The position numbers and the translations under genes are program-made. The notes beneath the pieces were generated by a model. It made no database searches. It was not told the DNA's origin and worked only from the letters and a program-made list of their open reading frames with translations. Shown one piece after another: positions 13,279 to 20,691 of a DNA stretch of 21,117 nucleotides (position 1 is the first letter of the stretch; each line of letters starts with the position of its first letter). The DNA comes from an uncultured Fretibacterium sp. (GTDB lineage: Bacteria > Synergistota > Synergistia > Synergistales > Aminobacteriaceae): positions 1 to 21,117 of the forward strand of contig CAJPSE010000007.1 of assembly GCA_905373185.1 (NCBI GenBank), in the 5' to 3' direction.

Positions 13279-14529
13279 TCAGATCTCCATGCCCTCCAGA
13301 GGCATCTCGGTGAGGACCGGAGCCCGAAGCTCCTCCGGGATCCGGAACTCGCCGAAGCTGTCCGTAACGTTGACGCGCATGGAGAGGAGCGACTGCATCA
13401 AGCTCAGCTCCTGCAGGACATGGCTGCTCTTCCGGGCCGTGGGGAACACGGCGTTGACGACCTGAAAGGCCTCCTCCCCCAGGATATCCATCCACAGCGC
13501 GACGCGGCGGACGGCCCTGCCCAGCAACAGGAGCCACCGGAGCAGCCGGGGCGGCGGAAGGTTCGCCAGCGAAAAGAGCATGTGGATGAACAGGGACTTC
13601 GAGATGCCCCCGCGGGGCAAAACCTCACGGGGCAGCGGCTTTTCGAGATACGATTCGATGCAGGAGAAGTCCGCCGGGGTGGAAAACGCCTCTCCTCTGG
13701 CCATGCAGGACAGAAAGGCCACGAAGTGGGCCGGCGAGACACTGATGGCATCCCCCATGCGAAAACGCAGATAGTTCCAGACCGACAACCCCTCCTTCAG
13801 ATGAAACGAGAGAGCCTCGGACGAGCTCGGGAAAAACTGCTTGTCGAACATGGCATCGATGAGCCTCTTGTCGATGATGTTGCGATAGGGTACCCCGGAG
13901 GGCACCACGGGAAGAAGGCACAGGGGATACATCGAATCGTACGGCACGCTCTCGCGGCTCAACAAACATTCCCTCAGGTTGTTCAGCAAGGGCTGAAACG
14001 GGATCTTTCCCGTGTTGTAAAAGTAGAAGCGAGCTCCCGGGACGAACCCCCTGAGCAGTTTGTAGGTGAAATCCATCTGCCCGTAGGCGTTCAGCCCCAT
14101 GGGGTTGGCACCGTACCGGATGAGTTTCTTCATGATCTCGGGGTCCCGCGCGGCCATGAGCGCGGTGGAATCCCCATAGCCCTGGGTGTTGTAGTCCGCG
14201 TTCGCCCCCATCTCCAGAAGACGGGTCACCGTCAGCGGCAGGCCGCGGCGCGCAACCTCCATCAAAAGGGTATCCCGCCGTCCTATTCCGAACGACGCGG
14301 AGTCGCAGTTCCAGCCGTTCCGCGTCAGCTCCAGGACGAGCCGGGAAAAAATCCGATCCCTCAGGTTATGGACGTCCTGAGGGGAGTACCGGGTGACGCC
14401 GAACAAGGAGAAAAGCCGAAAATCGGACATGGCGAGGAGCTCCGCCAGGAGATCCCGGGTCTCGGACAGCTCCCTGGCCCGTGCAATGCGTCCCTGGATG
14501 TTCTCGAAATGAAGCGTCACCGCAGACAC
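13279..14529 (-). CDS. Ankyrin-repeat-like protein of unknown function
   Basis: This 416-residue cytosolic protein has two ankyrin-like repeats at about 84-114 and 118-146 (TLLMEVARRGLPLTVTRLLE and TALMAARDPEIMKKLIRYGA, each ending in a GAN turn). An N-terminal helical segment (1-80) precedes them and a long helical C-terminal region (150-416) follows with no motif I can name. There is no signal peptide or clear membrane helix. Ankyrin repeats bind protein partners; the partner is not evident. AGGAGGT (14536-14542) at 6-bp spacing fixes the GTG start. It is divergent from the dynamin-like gene across a short shared promoter region and is first in the ank-lysA-CTERM block. Confidence 0.8.
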   Translation of the reverse strand: MSAVTLHFENIQGRIARARELSETRDLLAELLAMSDFRLFSLFGVTRYSPQDVHNLRDRIFSRLVLELTRNGWNCDSASFGIGRRDTLLMEVARRGLPLTVTRLLEMGANADYNTQGYGDSTALMAARDPEIMKKLIRYGANPMGLNAYGQMDFTYKLLRGFVPGARFYFYNTGKIPFQPLLNNLRECLLSRESVPYDSMYPLCLLPVVPSGVPYRNIIDKRLIDAMFDKQFFPSSSEALSFHLKEGLSVWNYLRFRMGDAISVSPAHFVAFLSCMARGEAFSTPADFSCIESYLEKPLPREVLPRGGISKSLFIHMLFSLANLPPPRLLRWLLLLGRAVRRVALWMDILGEEAFQVVNAVFPTARKSSHVLQELSLMQSLLSMRVNVTDSFGEFRIPEELRAPVLTEMPLEGMEI

Positions 14530-14766
14530 GATAAGACCTCCTCAAAGACAACGCCGCCACGCCGCCATCCGGCCGTGAGGGATGAAGTAAGCACACCGGA
14601 GCTTATTATATCCTACCTCCTAAGAAAGAGGCTCAACGCCATGAAGGACAAATGCTATACTCATAACGCCAATGATAGCATATTCCGGCAGCTGAAAAAT
14701 TCGGCAGGCATGCGTTATGCGTCTTTCAAGCGTTTTATTCGGGCGTTTTGATTTCAGAAAGGCGTT
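14530..14766. other. Divergent control region between the ankyrin-like and dynamin-like genes
   Basis: This region holds opposing -10 boxes: TATAAT on the minus strand (14610-14605) towards the ankyrin-like gene and TATACT on the plus strand (14656-14661) towards the dynamin-like gene. Neither has a good -35. An open frame of 36 codons (14641-14751, ending TGA) lies across the plus -10 box and is probably not a gene. The region ends in the 19-bp tandem duplication. Confidence 0.5.
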
Positions 14767-14779
14767 TTGATTTCAGAAA
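14742..14779 (+). repeat. Exact 2 x 19-bp tandem duplication before the dynamin-like operon
   Basis: GGCGTTTTGATTTCAGAAA is present at 14742-14760 and repeated exactly at 14761-14779, ending next to the AGAGGAAGG ribosome site of the leader ORF. Both copies contain a TTG that could serve as a start codon in different frames. Confidence 0.92.
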
Positions 14780-14791
14780 GAGGAAGGCTCC

Positions 14792-14914
14792 ATGTCCGAT
14801 CGAAAAACTGCGGCCCGCAGCACAAACATCTCAACTCCCCTTTTCCAGACACCTGGAGGGCGGGAGCATCCGGTTCTGCCTTTATCCATTTCGGAGCGTC
14901 GCCCTCCACGATGA
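14792..14914 (+). CDS. Possible 40-codon leader ORF coupled to the dynamin-like gene
   Basis: An ATG at 14792 follows AAGAGGAAGG (a good ribosome site) and opens a 40-codon frame beginning MSDRKTAARS and ending ERRPPR. Its TGA (14912-14914) overlaps the ATG at 14911 of the dynamin-like gene as ATGA. The downstream ATG has no ribosome site of its own, so reinitiation after this ORF is an economical explanation. The peptide is basic and Pro/Arg-rich with no known domain. The alternative is that translation of the GTPase begins at a TTG at 14767 in the other frame, making this ORF spurious. Confidence 0.45.
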   Translation: MSDRKTAARSTNISTPLFQTPGGREHPVLPLSISERRPPR

Positions 14915-17900
14915 CCGCACACACGCCCCCCCTCTGGGACGACTTCATGCGTCTCTCGGACCAGGCGGCCCTCGAGGTCCGCTTCCCTTCCGGGAAGATT
15001 GCCTTCTCGGATCGCCTCCTGTCGCTCCTGCGTCTCTCTTCCAGCCCCCGGCCGGAGAACTTCGACCAGTGGCACGAGCTGGGACACCCCGAGGACCACG
15101 CGGAGACACAACGCATGCTGCGGACGCTCTACGAGTCGGACCGGACGGCGCTGTCCTTTACGAGGCGCTTTTACTGCGGCGACGGGATCTACCGTTCCCT
15201 CAGGCTCGACGCCTGCATCCTTCGCACGGACGATGGGGCCCCGCTCCAGCTGCTGGGGACCGAGACGGACCTGACCCCCCAAAGGGTCTCGGACCGCCGG
15301 GCCGCGGCATGGCGGTCCCTCAGCCAGGAACTGCAGCGGCAGCTCGAGGAGCGGAGGGCCGAGAACGCGCGAACGGCCGGCCTTCTCGCGGCGGCGGAGT
15401 CCGAACTGGCGAACGCCCGCTCCCGCCTCGCGTCCTTCCGCTCCCTGCTCGGTGCGCTTCCGCTTCCCCTCTGCGCGCGCACCCAGGGGACCGTCGCCCC
15501 GCTCGGCAACGCCATGGAGGCCCTCTGCTCCCGAGATCCCTCCTTTGCCGATCGGGTCGGGTCGGCGAGGGAGGGAGATCTGCTCCACATCGAGGACGCC
15601 TGGGGCCGCACAAGGACGTTTCGGGCCTCCCTGTCCCCCCTGCCCGACTTGGAGGGAGAACTGGCCGTCCTGGTCGACATCTCGGACCAGGCCGAGGCGG
15701 AGCAGGAAAACCTGAGGCTGCGCCGTCGCCTCCAGCGCGGCGCCTTCCGTCCCTCCTTCGAGGAAGAGCTCCCGGTATCCGATCCGCTCCTCGGGACCGC
15801 GGAACCGCCCGCAGAGGACATGCCGGCGGCGGAGTCCGTACAGGCGGAGCTGACGGCGCTTCTGCAGTCGGCCCTCGCCGCCCTGACCCTGCGCTCTGTC
15901 TCCCCCGGGCTCTCGTCCCGCACGGCGCAGTTCGAGACCCTGTTGGGGGCGGCCGGCCGCACCGAGCTGACCGTCGGCGTCGTCGGGATCACGAGCAGCG
16001 GCAAGTCCACCCTGATCAACGCGATGATGGGCGAACGCCTGCTCCCCGAGGAGACCCGGGCCACGACCAACGTAACGGTCCTCTGCCGCAAGGGCGGCCT
16101 CAGGGCCGTCGACGTCCGCTACGAGGACGGCAGGAACGAACGTCTCTCCGGGGACGCCCTGACCTCCCGTCAGCTCGAGGAGCTCACGACGGAGCGGATG
16201 AACCCCGGCAACGAGCGCGGGGTCGCCCGCATCGAATGGACCAGCCCGGGCGCCGCCCTCCCCCAGGGGCTGGTCCTCGTCGATACGCCCGGCCTCGACG
16301 CCTGCGAGCTGCCCCGGCACTCCGAACTCGTGCTGCGCCGTATCCTCCCGACCCTGGACATCGTCTTGTACGTCTCCTCCATACGCAGCCCCTTCAAGGC
16401 CGCGGACATCGAGCTGGTGAGGACCGTCTTGGAGGCGCGCCAGAGGATGATCCTCCTGCTCACCCAGATAGACCTCGAACGCGACGACCTCGAGGGAGGC
16501 CGGGTCGTCCTCTCGCGCGCTCAGAAGCTGGCCGCCTACCTGCAGGAGCTGCGCGGGGACGCCGCCCGTTCCGACCGGCCGGAGTGCCCCGTCATCCCCA
16601 TCTCCGCCAAACTGGCCCTGCGGTACTTTTACGACCGCGATTCCACCGAATGGCGGGCCTCGAACCTCGAACCGCTGCTCCGCCAGATGGCGTCCTTCCG
16701 GGAACGCCTGCTCCAGAACGGCATCGCGCTTCGGGCGCAAAGGGCCGCAGCCCTCCTGCGGCGCACCCTCGAGGATCTGGACTCCGCCCTCAGGGATACG
16801 GACGGCGGTGAGCCCCTCTCGACGGTCCTCCGTCAATCCGCGCGAATTCGGGAGCTTCGGGACGCCCAGCGCTGGATCAGTGCCGAGATATCCTCGGTCC
16901 GCAACGAGTGGAGGCGCGAGCTCGCCCCCGAACCGATCATCGGCCGTTTTCTGCGCGAGGCGGAGACGATTCGGACCCCGGAGGCCCTTCGCGAACGCTG
17001 CCTGCGCTGGGACGGAGAATGGGCGGAGCTCCTGAGGCGGATGACGGAGCGCATGGACCGCGCCGGGGCTTTCTGCGGCGAGATGCTTGCCCGTCACGAA
17101 CTGTCCCCCGCCGTCAGCCGGCCGGACCCCATCCCCGGATTCCGCACGGAGCTGCCCGACCTGGACCGGTACATCCGCCACCAGGCCAGCGAGGTGCGAA
17201 CCCGCGGGTGGTTCCAGGGACTCTCCTTCTGGCCCGGGAACAGAAGGGTCGTCCTCCAGACCGTCGACCGGGAGCTGCTGACACGGGAATGGAAGCAGCT
17301 TCTGACAGAACGCCTCGAGGTCCTGGACGCCCATCTGAACTGGTGGGAGAACCGGATGAGGGAGACCGTCTGCGACCCCCTCTACGAGGAGCTGGCCCGG
17401 GAGGAAACGGCCCTCGAGGATACGAAGCGCTCCAAGGCCGAACGCGAGCTCTCGAGGTCCGCGCTTCGGGAGGCGGCGGCATCGCTGCGGGCGGTCGAAC
17501 GGAGGCTCCTGCGCCTCATCGACGGGCTGAAGCTGGAGGGCTCGATGCCGGCGGAGGACGAGGGGCCACCCGTCCTTCCTCCGGAGCCCACGTCGGCCTC
17601 AGAGAGCGCAATCGGAGATGAAATCGGAGAAAATTTCTTCTCCCCTTTCCTTCGGACCTTCGCGGAGCAGGCCATTCAGACCCGTTTCCTGGCCCTCCCC
17701 GCGCTGCGCGTACGCCGCCGCATCGTCCTCCTGGGGCTCAGGCGTCACGATTCGCTGCGGCTGCTCTCGCGCCTCGCCCACGACGCCTCGCTGACCGATG
17801 TCCCCAGGACTCCGGAGGGCCGGGAGATCGGGGAGGGTGAATGGATCTTCTGCGGCCGACTCCCGCCCGCCATGCCCCACGCGCTCCTGAGGGCGCCCTC

Positions 17901-18510
17901 CTCCTCGTTGGACGACATGGAGGTGCTCATCGCCCCCTCCGACGCCTTCAGGGAAGAGGCCATGCTGGACGTGGACTGGGACGATCTCTTCGGGGAGTGG
18001 CTGCCCGTCGTGCACCTGGACATCGCCCGGGTGGACTCCGGACTCTCGGACCTCGCCCGCTCCCCCTACGCTTCGGCCCTCGCGAGCGTCCCGGACTGGA
18101 TCGCCGCGTCGGCCCACGGTGCGCTCTTCGCGACCCGGCTGCCCGACCTCGTCCTGGACGTCCCCGATCGCATGGCCGCATTCACCCGGCTGCGCGGCTT
18201 CCGCGGCCGAATGGACTGGTTCGTCCACGAGAACTACGATCCCCGCTACACGGACTTCATTGCCCTGGGCCGCCAGATCGGCGCGGATTCCTCCGACGGG
18301 GACCTGGAGACGCTGCTCGACCTGTGGCGCGAGAGCGGCCTGGACTTCGCGCCTCCCCTGACGGAGCACCGGCTGCGCATGGCGCTCCGGGAGATACGGG
18401 AGAGGATGAGGGCCGATTCCCTGCGCCTCCTCGAACCGGAACCTCAAAAGTCTGATAAAGGCGCCTCCTCTGGAGAAGGCGGAAAACAGGAAGGGAAATC
18501 GACGAAGTAA
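14911..18510 (+). CDS. Dynamin-like GTPase with N-terminal PAS-like sensor domains
   Basis: This large GTPase (1199 residues from the ATG at 14911; the frame is open from a TTG at 14767) probably deforms, fuses or repairs membranes. Domain order: PAS-like 1 (about 15-125, ending LLGTETDLTPQRV like a PAC segment), coiled coil (128-178), PAS-like 2 (about 176-260, ending LAVLVDISDQAEAEQ), linker, then the G domain: P-loop GITSSGKST (359-367), switch Thr in RATTNVTV (383-390), DTPGLD (458-463), TQID (518-521) and SAK (565-567). A long helical stalk follows, with an aromatic patch (W767, F768, F773, W774) that could touch lipid. Residues about 935-1090 look like a decayed second G domain, and the C-terminus is basic and polar. 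There is no transmembrane helix. The next gene, 28 bp on, is a tail-anchored coiled-coil protein. PAS fused to a dynamin GTPase is unusual. Confidence 0.85.
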   Translation: MTAHTPPLWDDFMRLSDQAALEVRFPSGKIAFSDRLLSLLRLSSSPRPENFDQWHELGHPEDHAETQRMLRTLYESDRTALSFTRRFYCGDGIYRSLRLDACILRTDDGAPLQLLGTETDLTPQRVSDRRAAAWRSLSQELQRQLEERRAENARTAGLLAAAESELANARSRLASFRSLLGALPLPLCARTQGTVAPLGNAMEALCSRDPSFADRVGSAREGDLLHIEDAWGRTRTFRASLSPLPDLEGELAVLVDISDQAEAEQENLRLRRRLQRGAFRPSFEEELPVSDPLLGTAEPPAEDMPAAESVQAELTALLQSALAALTLRSVSPGLSSRTAQFETLLGAAGRTELTVGVVGITSSGKSTLINAMMGERLLPEETRATTNVTVLCRKGGLRAVDVRYEDGRNERLSGDALTSRQLEELTTERMNPGNERGVARIEWTSPGAALPQGLVLVDTPGLDACELPRHSELVLRRILPTLDIVLYVSSIRSPFKAADIELVRTVLEARQRMILLLTQIDLERDDLEGGRVVLSRAQKLAAYLQELRGDAARSDRPECPVIPISAKLALRYFYDRDSTEWRASNLEPLLRQMASFRERLLQNGIALRAQRAAALLRRTLEDLDSALRDTDGGEPLSTVLRQSARIRELRDAQRWISAEISSVRNEWRRELAPEPIIGRFLREAETIRTPEALRERCLRWDGEWAELLRRMTERMDRAGAFCGEMLARHELSPAVSRPDPIPGFRTELPDLDRYIRHQASEVRTRGWFQGLSFWPGNRRVVLQTVDRELLTREWKQLLTERLEVLDAHLNWWENRMRETVCDPLYEELAREETALEDTKRSKAERELSRSALREAAASLRAVERRLLRLIDGLKLEGSMPAEDEGPPVLPPEPTSASESAIGDEIGENFFSPFLRTFAEQAIQTRFLALPALRVRRRIVLLGLRRHDSLRLLSRLAHDASLTDVPRTPEGREIGEGEWIFCGRLPPAMPHALLRAPSSSLDDMEVLIAPSDAFREEAMLDVDWDDLFGEWLPVVHLDIARVDSGLSDLARSPYASALASVPDWIAASAHGALFATRLPDLVLDVPDRMAAFTRLRGFRGRMDWFVHENYDPRYTDFIALGRQIGADSSDGDLETLLDLWRESGLDFAPPLTEHRLRMALREIRERMRADSLRLLEPEPQKSDKGASSGEGGKQEGKSTK

Positions 18511-18538
18511 AATTGTTAAGGACGGAGGGATTTTATTC

Positions 18539-19312
18539 ATGGAAATGGAGCCGGGAAAACCCGCGGAGACCGGGAGGTTGGAGACTGGAACCGGGAGGAA
18601 TCCCCCCCTCGATCACGCCAGCGCCCGCATCGTATCGGAGCTCGCCGCCAGGCTGCTGCCGCCGCTCAAGGAGGAGCTGTCCGCCCTCCGCACCCTGGAG
18701 GACAGGGAGAAGGACGCGGCATGGCGGAGGATAGGGGAGGCGGTATCCGAGCTCGCAGCGAGGCCGAATACCAAGCCGGAGGGGGACCTCGAGCGCTGGG
18801 AGGCGCTTGCCCATTCCCTGGAGGACACGAACCGCAGGATCGCCTCGCTGGAGGAAGCGATGTCGAAACTGGGGGACGCGGTCGAGAACATCGCGGAGCT
18901 CCAGCGGGTTCCTGCATCGTCCCTCCCTGACCCATCGCCCTCCGATGAGGAGGAGGAGGGCGATGAGCTTCCTCCGGACCGGGAGGCCCCCCTTTTGGAT
19001 CTCATGGAGAACCGGATCCCGGCCTGGGAGGGGCTGCTGCGGGCCCACAACCAGGCGCAGAGCCAGGAGCTGAACGCGCTCTCGATGGAGCTGGCCGAGC
19101 TTCAGAGCGAGACTCGGGAAGCCATAGCCCGGGTGCTCCGCGAGGCACTGGAACGAGAGCTGGCCGACTGCAGCGTGCAATGGAGCCGGCGCCTGGAGGC
19201 GCTGCGGGACGAGATGCGCACGATGCGAAAACGGCTTCGGTACGCACTCGGGCTGGGTATGCTCGTGCTAATCCCCCTGTCGCTGCTGTTGTTTTGGATC
19301 TCCGGGATCTAA
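18539..19312 (+). CDS. Tail-anchored coiled-coil protein, probable partner of the dynamin-like GTPase
   Basis: I recognise no family for this 257-residue protein. It has a polar N-terminus, a helical coiled-coil region (about 27-123), an acidic Pro/Ser/Glu linker (128-150 with a run of four Glu), a second coiled coil (about 155-232) and a single membrane helix at 235-257 that ends the protein (LGLGMLVLIPLSLLLFWISG). The body should face the cytoplasm. GGAGGG (18524-18529) supports the ATG. It lies 28 bp after the GTPase gene in the same direction, so co-expression is likely and a membrane-recruitment role for the GTPase, which lacks its own anchor, is a reasonable inference. Its last 45 bp overlap the end of the convergent diguanylate cyclase gene. 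Confidence 0.82.
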   Translation: MEMEPGKPAETGRLETGTGRNPPLDHASARIVSELAARLLPPLKEELSALRTLEDREKDAAWRRIGEAVSELAARPNTKPEGDLERWEALAHSLEDTNRRIASLEEAMSKLGDAVENIAELQRVPASSLPDPSPSDEEEEGDELPPDREAPLLDLMENRIPAWEGLLRAHNQAQSQELNALSMELAELQSETREAIARVLREALERELADCSVQWSRRLEALRDEMRTMRKRLRYALGLGMLVLIPLSLLLFWISGI

Positions 19313-20368
19313 GGACTCCGCCCGCTTGGCCGCCGCCTTGTCCCTGTACATCCTCTGCTCGGCCATATTGATCAGGGTGTAGACCGAGGCGTCCTCCAAT
19401 TCGGAGGACAGGACCCCGCCGAACGCGAACCGGATAGAGAACTCGTCGTTCGTCTCGTTGTAGCGTTCCACGCTCTCGAGGAGCCTTTCATGGAAACAGC
19501 GCAGCTGTTCGGGAGCGCTTTTCTCGAAAAACCCCAGGAACTCGTCGCCTCCGTTGCGCCCCACGAACCCATAAGGGGCCGCGGCATCCGCCAGGATGCG
19601 GGCAAACGCGACGATCAGGCGATCCCCTGCCGCATGGCCGAGCGTGTCGTTGACCTTCTTCAGGTTGTTCAGGTCGGCTATGAAGCACATCAGGTCGGGC
19701 AAGGGGGACATGTTGCGGTACTTTTCGATCTGGAGATCACAGGACCAGCGGTTGGGCAGGGAGGTCGTCGGATCCCTGGTGGCCTTCTCCTTGAGGAATC
19801 TGTTCTGATACAAAAGCTGCATCGACTCGCACGCCTGCAGCAGAAAACAGACGAGCAGCGCCCCCGCTACGGCGAGCAGGATCGTCCTCAGGGACAGGGT
19901 CAAATCGGCGTTCTGCTCCGAAAGGCGCTCCGCGATGCCGGTCAGGGTATCGGCGGTCTCGAAGAAGCTCTCGCTCAGATCGAACAGGGCTCCCGTCTCC
20001 CCAGTTCGCCGGGCCTCCCCGATGGCGGCCTCGAGCTCCCTCCATTGAGCCCGAACGCCCTCTAGGCCCCTTTGATAGGCGGGATCGGCGAAACCAAGCG
20101 GACCGTCCTCGCTCTGCCCCACCTCCAGGTCCTCGATGACCCTGTCGAGCCTGGACTCCAGAGCACTGTTCCTTCTCCCCGCCAGCTCCCATTTAACCAG
20201 CCTCTGTCCCAGGCCCCGGACGAGCCCCGTATGATTGACGGTGCGGGCGTTGCCGCGTACGACCTGAACGGAGGAAAACGAAAAAACGCTCATTACGGTC
20301 AGCCCCACAAAGAGGGCGACGACGACGATATTTTTTCCGAATGCCTTTATGTTCTCTCTCCCCCTCAT
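19268..20368 (-). CDS. Membrane diguanylate cyclase (GGDEF) with PilJ-like sensor region
   Basis: This 366-residue inner-membrane protein should make cyclic di-GMP from two GTP. Membrane helices at about 13-33 and 161-178 enclose a periplasmic helical sensor region; NHTGLVRGLGQRLVKWELAG resembles the type IV pili methyl-accepting (PilJ) N-terminal motif. The cytoplasmic GGDEF domain (about 195-355) has DPTTSLPNR, the metal-binding Asp in FIADLNNLKKVNDTLGHAAGD and an intact GGDEF (273-277). The RxxD inhibitory site that normally precedes GGDEF is absent, so product feedback there is unlikely. The start at 20368 has a GTGAGGGT-type ribosome site. Its 3' end overlaps the tail-anchored gene by 45 bp on the opposite strand. 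Confidence 0.92.
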   Translation of the reverse strand: MRGRENIKAFGKNIVVVALFVGLTVMSVFSFSSVQVVRGNARTVNHTGLVRGLGQRLVKWELAGRRNSALESRLDRVIEDLEVGQSEDGPLGFADPAYQRGLEGVRAQWRELEAAIGEARRTGETGALFDLSESFFETADTLTGIAERLSEQNADLTLSLRTILLAVAGALLVCFLLQACESMQLLYQNRFLKEKATRDPTTSLPNRWSCDLQIEKYRNMSPLPDLMCFIADLNNLKKVNDTLGHAAGDRLIVAFARILADAAAPYGFVGRNGGDEFLGFFEKSAPEQLRCFHERLLESVERYNETNDEFSIRFAFGGVLSSELEDASVYTLINMAEQRMYRDKAAAKRAESLDPGDPKQQQRQGD

Positions 20369-20443
20369 CGGTTACCCTCACCTACCCGCTCCCAAGGCAC
20401 ATCGCCCAGCCGGACGAACTATCCCTGTAATGAGCCCCTTCTC

Positions 20444-20463
20444 CATAAAGAAACATAAAGAAA
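20444..20463 (-). repeat. Exact 2 x 10-bp tandem duplication in the cyclase leader
   Basis: CATAAAGAAA is repeated exactly at 20444-20453 and 20454-20463, within the predicted untranslated leader of the diguanylate cyclase gene, 76 bp before its start codon. Confidence 0.8.
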
Positions 20464-20535
20464 AAGGTATTTCCATAACGACAACGACCTTTAACAGGAA
20501 GGCCTTTCCACAAGGACTTTTTGGCGAACACTTCA

Positions 20536-20565
20536 CTTATATCCCAAACGGAACAGGTCTGTCAA
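20536..20565 (-). promoter_or_regulatory. Promoter of the diguanylate cyclase gene
   Basis: On the minus strand, TTGACA (20565-20560) and TATAAG (20541-20536) are 18 bp apart, a near-consensus sigma-70 arrangement pointing at the cyclase gene. Confidence 0.72.
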
Positions 20566-20590
20566 GCGAAAATATCGGGACGGAAACCGT

Positions 20591-20619
20591 TTGGCTATCC
20601 CGGAAGCACGTATTATAAT
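20591..20619 (+). promoter_or_regulatory. Promoter of tex
   Basis: TTGGCT (20591-20596) and a perfect TATAAT (20614-20619) are 17 bp apart; the tex start lies about 70 bp downstream. The two divergent -35 boxes in this region are only 25 bp apart, so the polymerases may interfere. Confidence 0.65.
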
Positions 20620-20691
20620 GCCGGGTACGGACCGGACGGCGGCCCCGTCCTCCGCACAATAAAAGGAACCGTGAGGAAGGAGATGATTCGG

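Larger units (their letters stand above)
20369..20691. other. Divergent promoter region between the diguanylate cyclase and tex
   Basis: This 323-bp gap contains no gene. It holds a 2 x 10-bp tandem repeat (20444-20463), a minus-strand promoter for the cyclase (20536-20565) and a plus-strand promoter for tex (20591-20619). The cyclase transcript would have an unusually long leader of about 165 bases with AT-rich stretches. Confidence 0.65.

Noticed and set aside
12490..14751. 753-codon plus-strand open frame
   Set aside because: It is antisense to lysA and the ankyrin-like gene, both of which have clear motifs and ribosome sites; the translation shows no domain.
14641..14751. 36-codon ORF (begins MKDKCYTHNA) before the dynamin-like gene
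   Set aside because: It has an acceptable GAGG site and a basic product, but it spans the only good -10 box (TATACT at 14656) and ends inside the 19-bp duplication, so I judged it more likely promoter DNA. Conservation of the frame would change this.
14773..17334. 853-codon minus-strand open frame
   Set aside because: It is antisense to the dynamin-like gene, has low-complexity Gly/Arg/Glu-rich translation and no ribosome site; the sense frame has all GTPase motifs.
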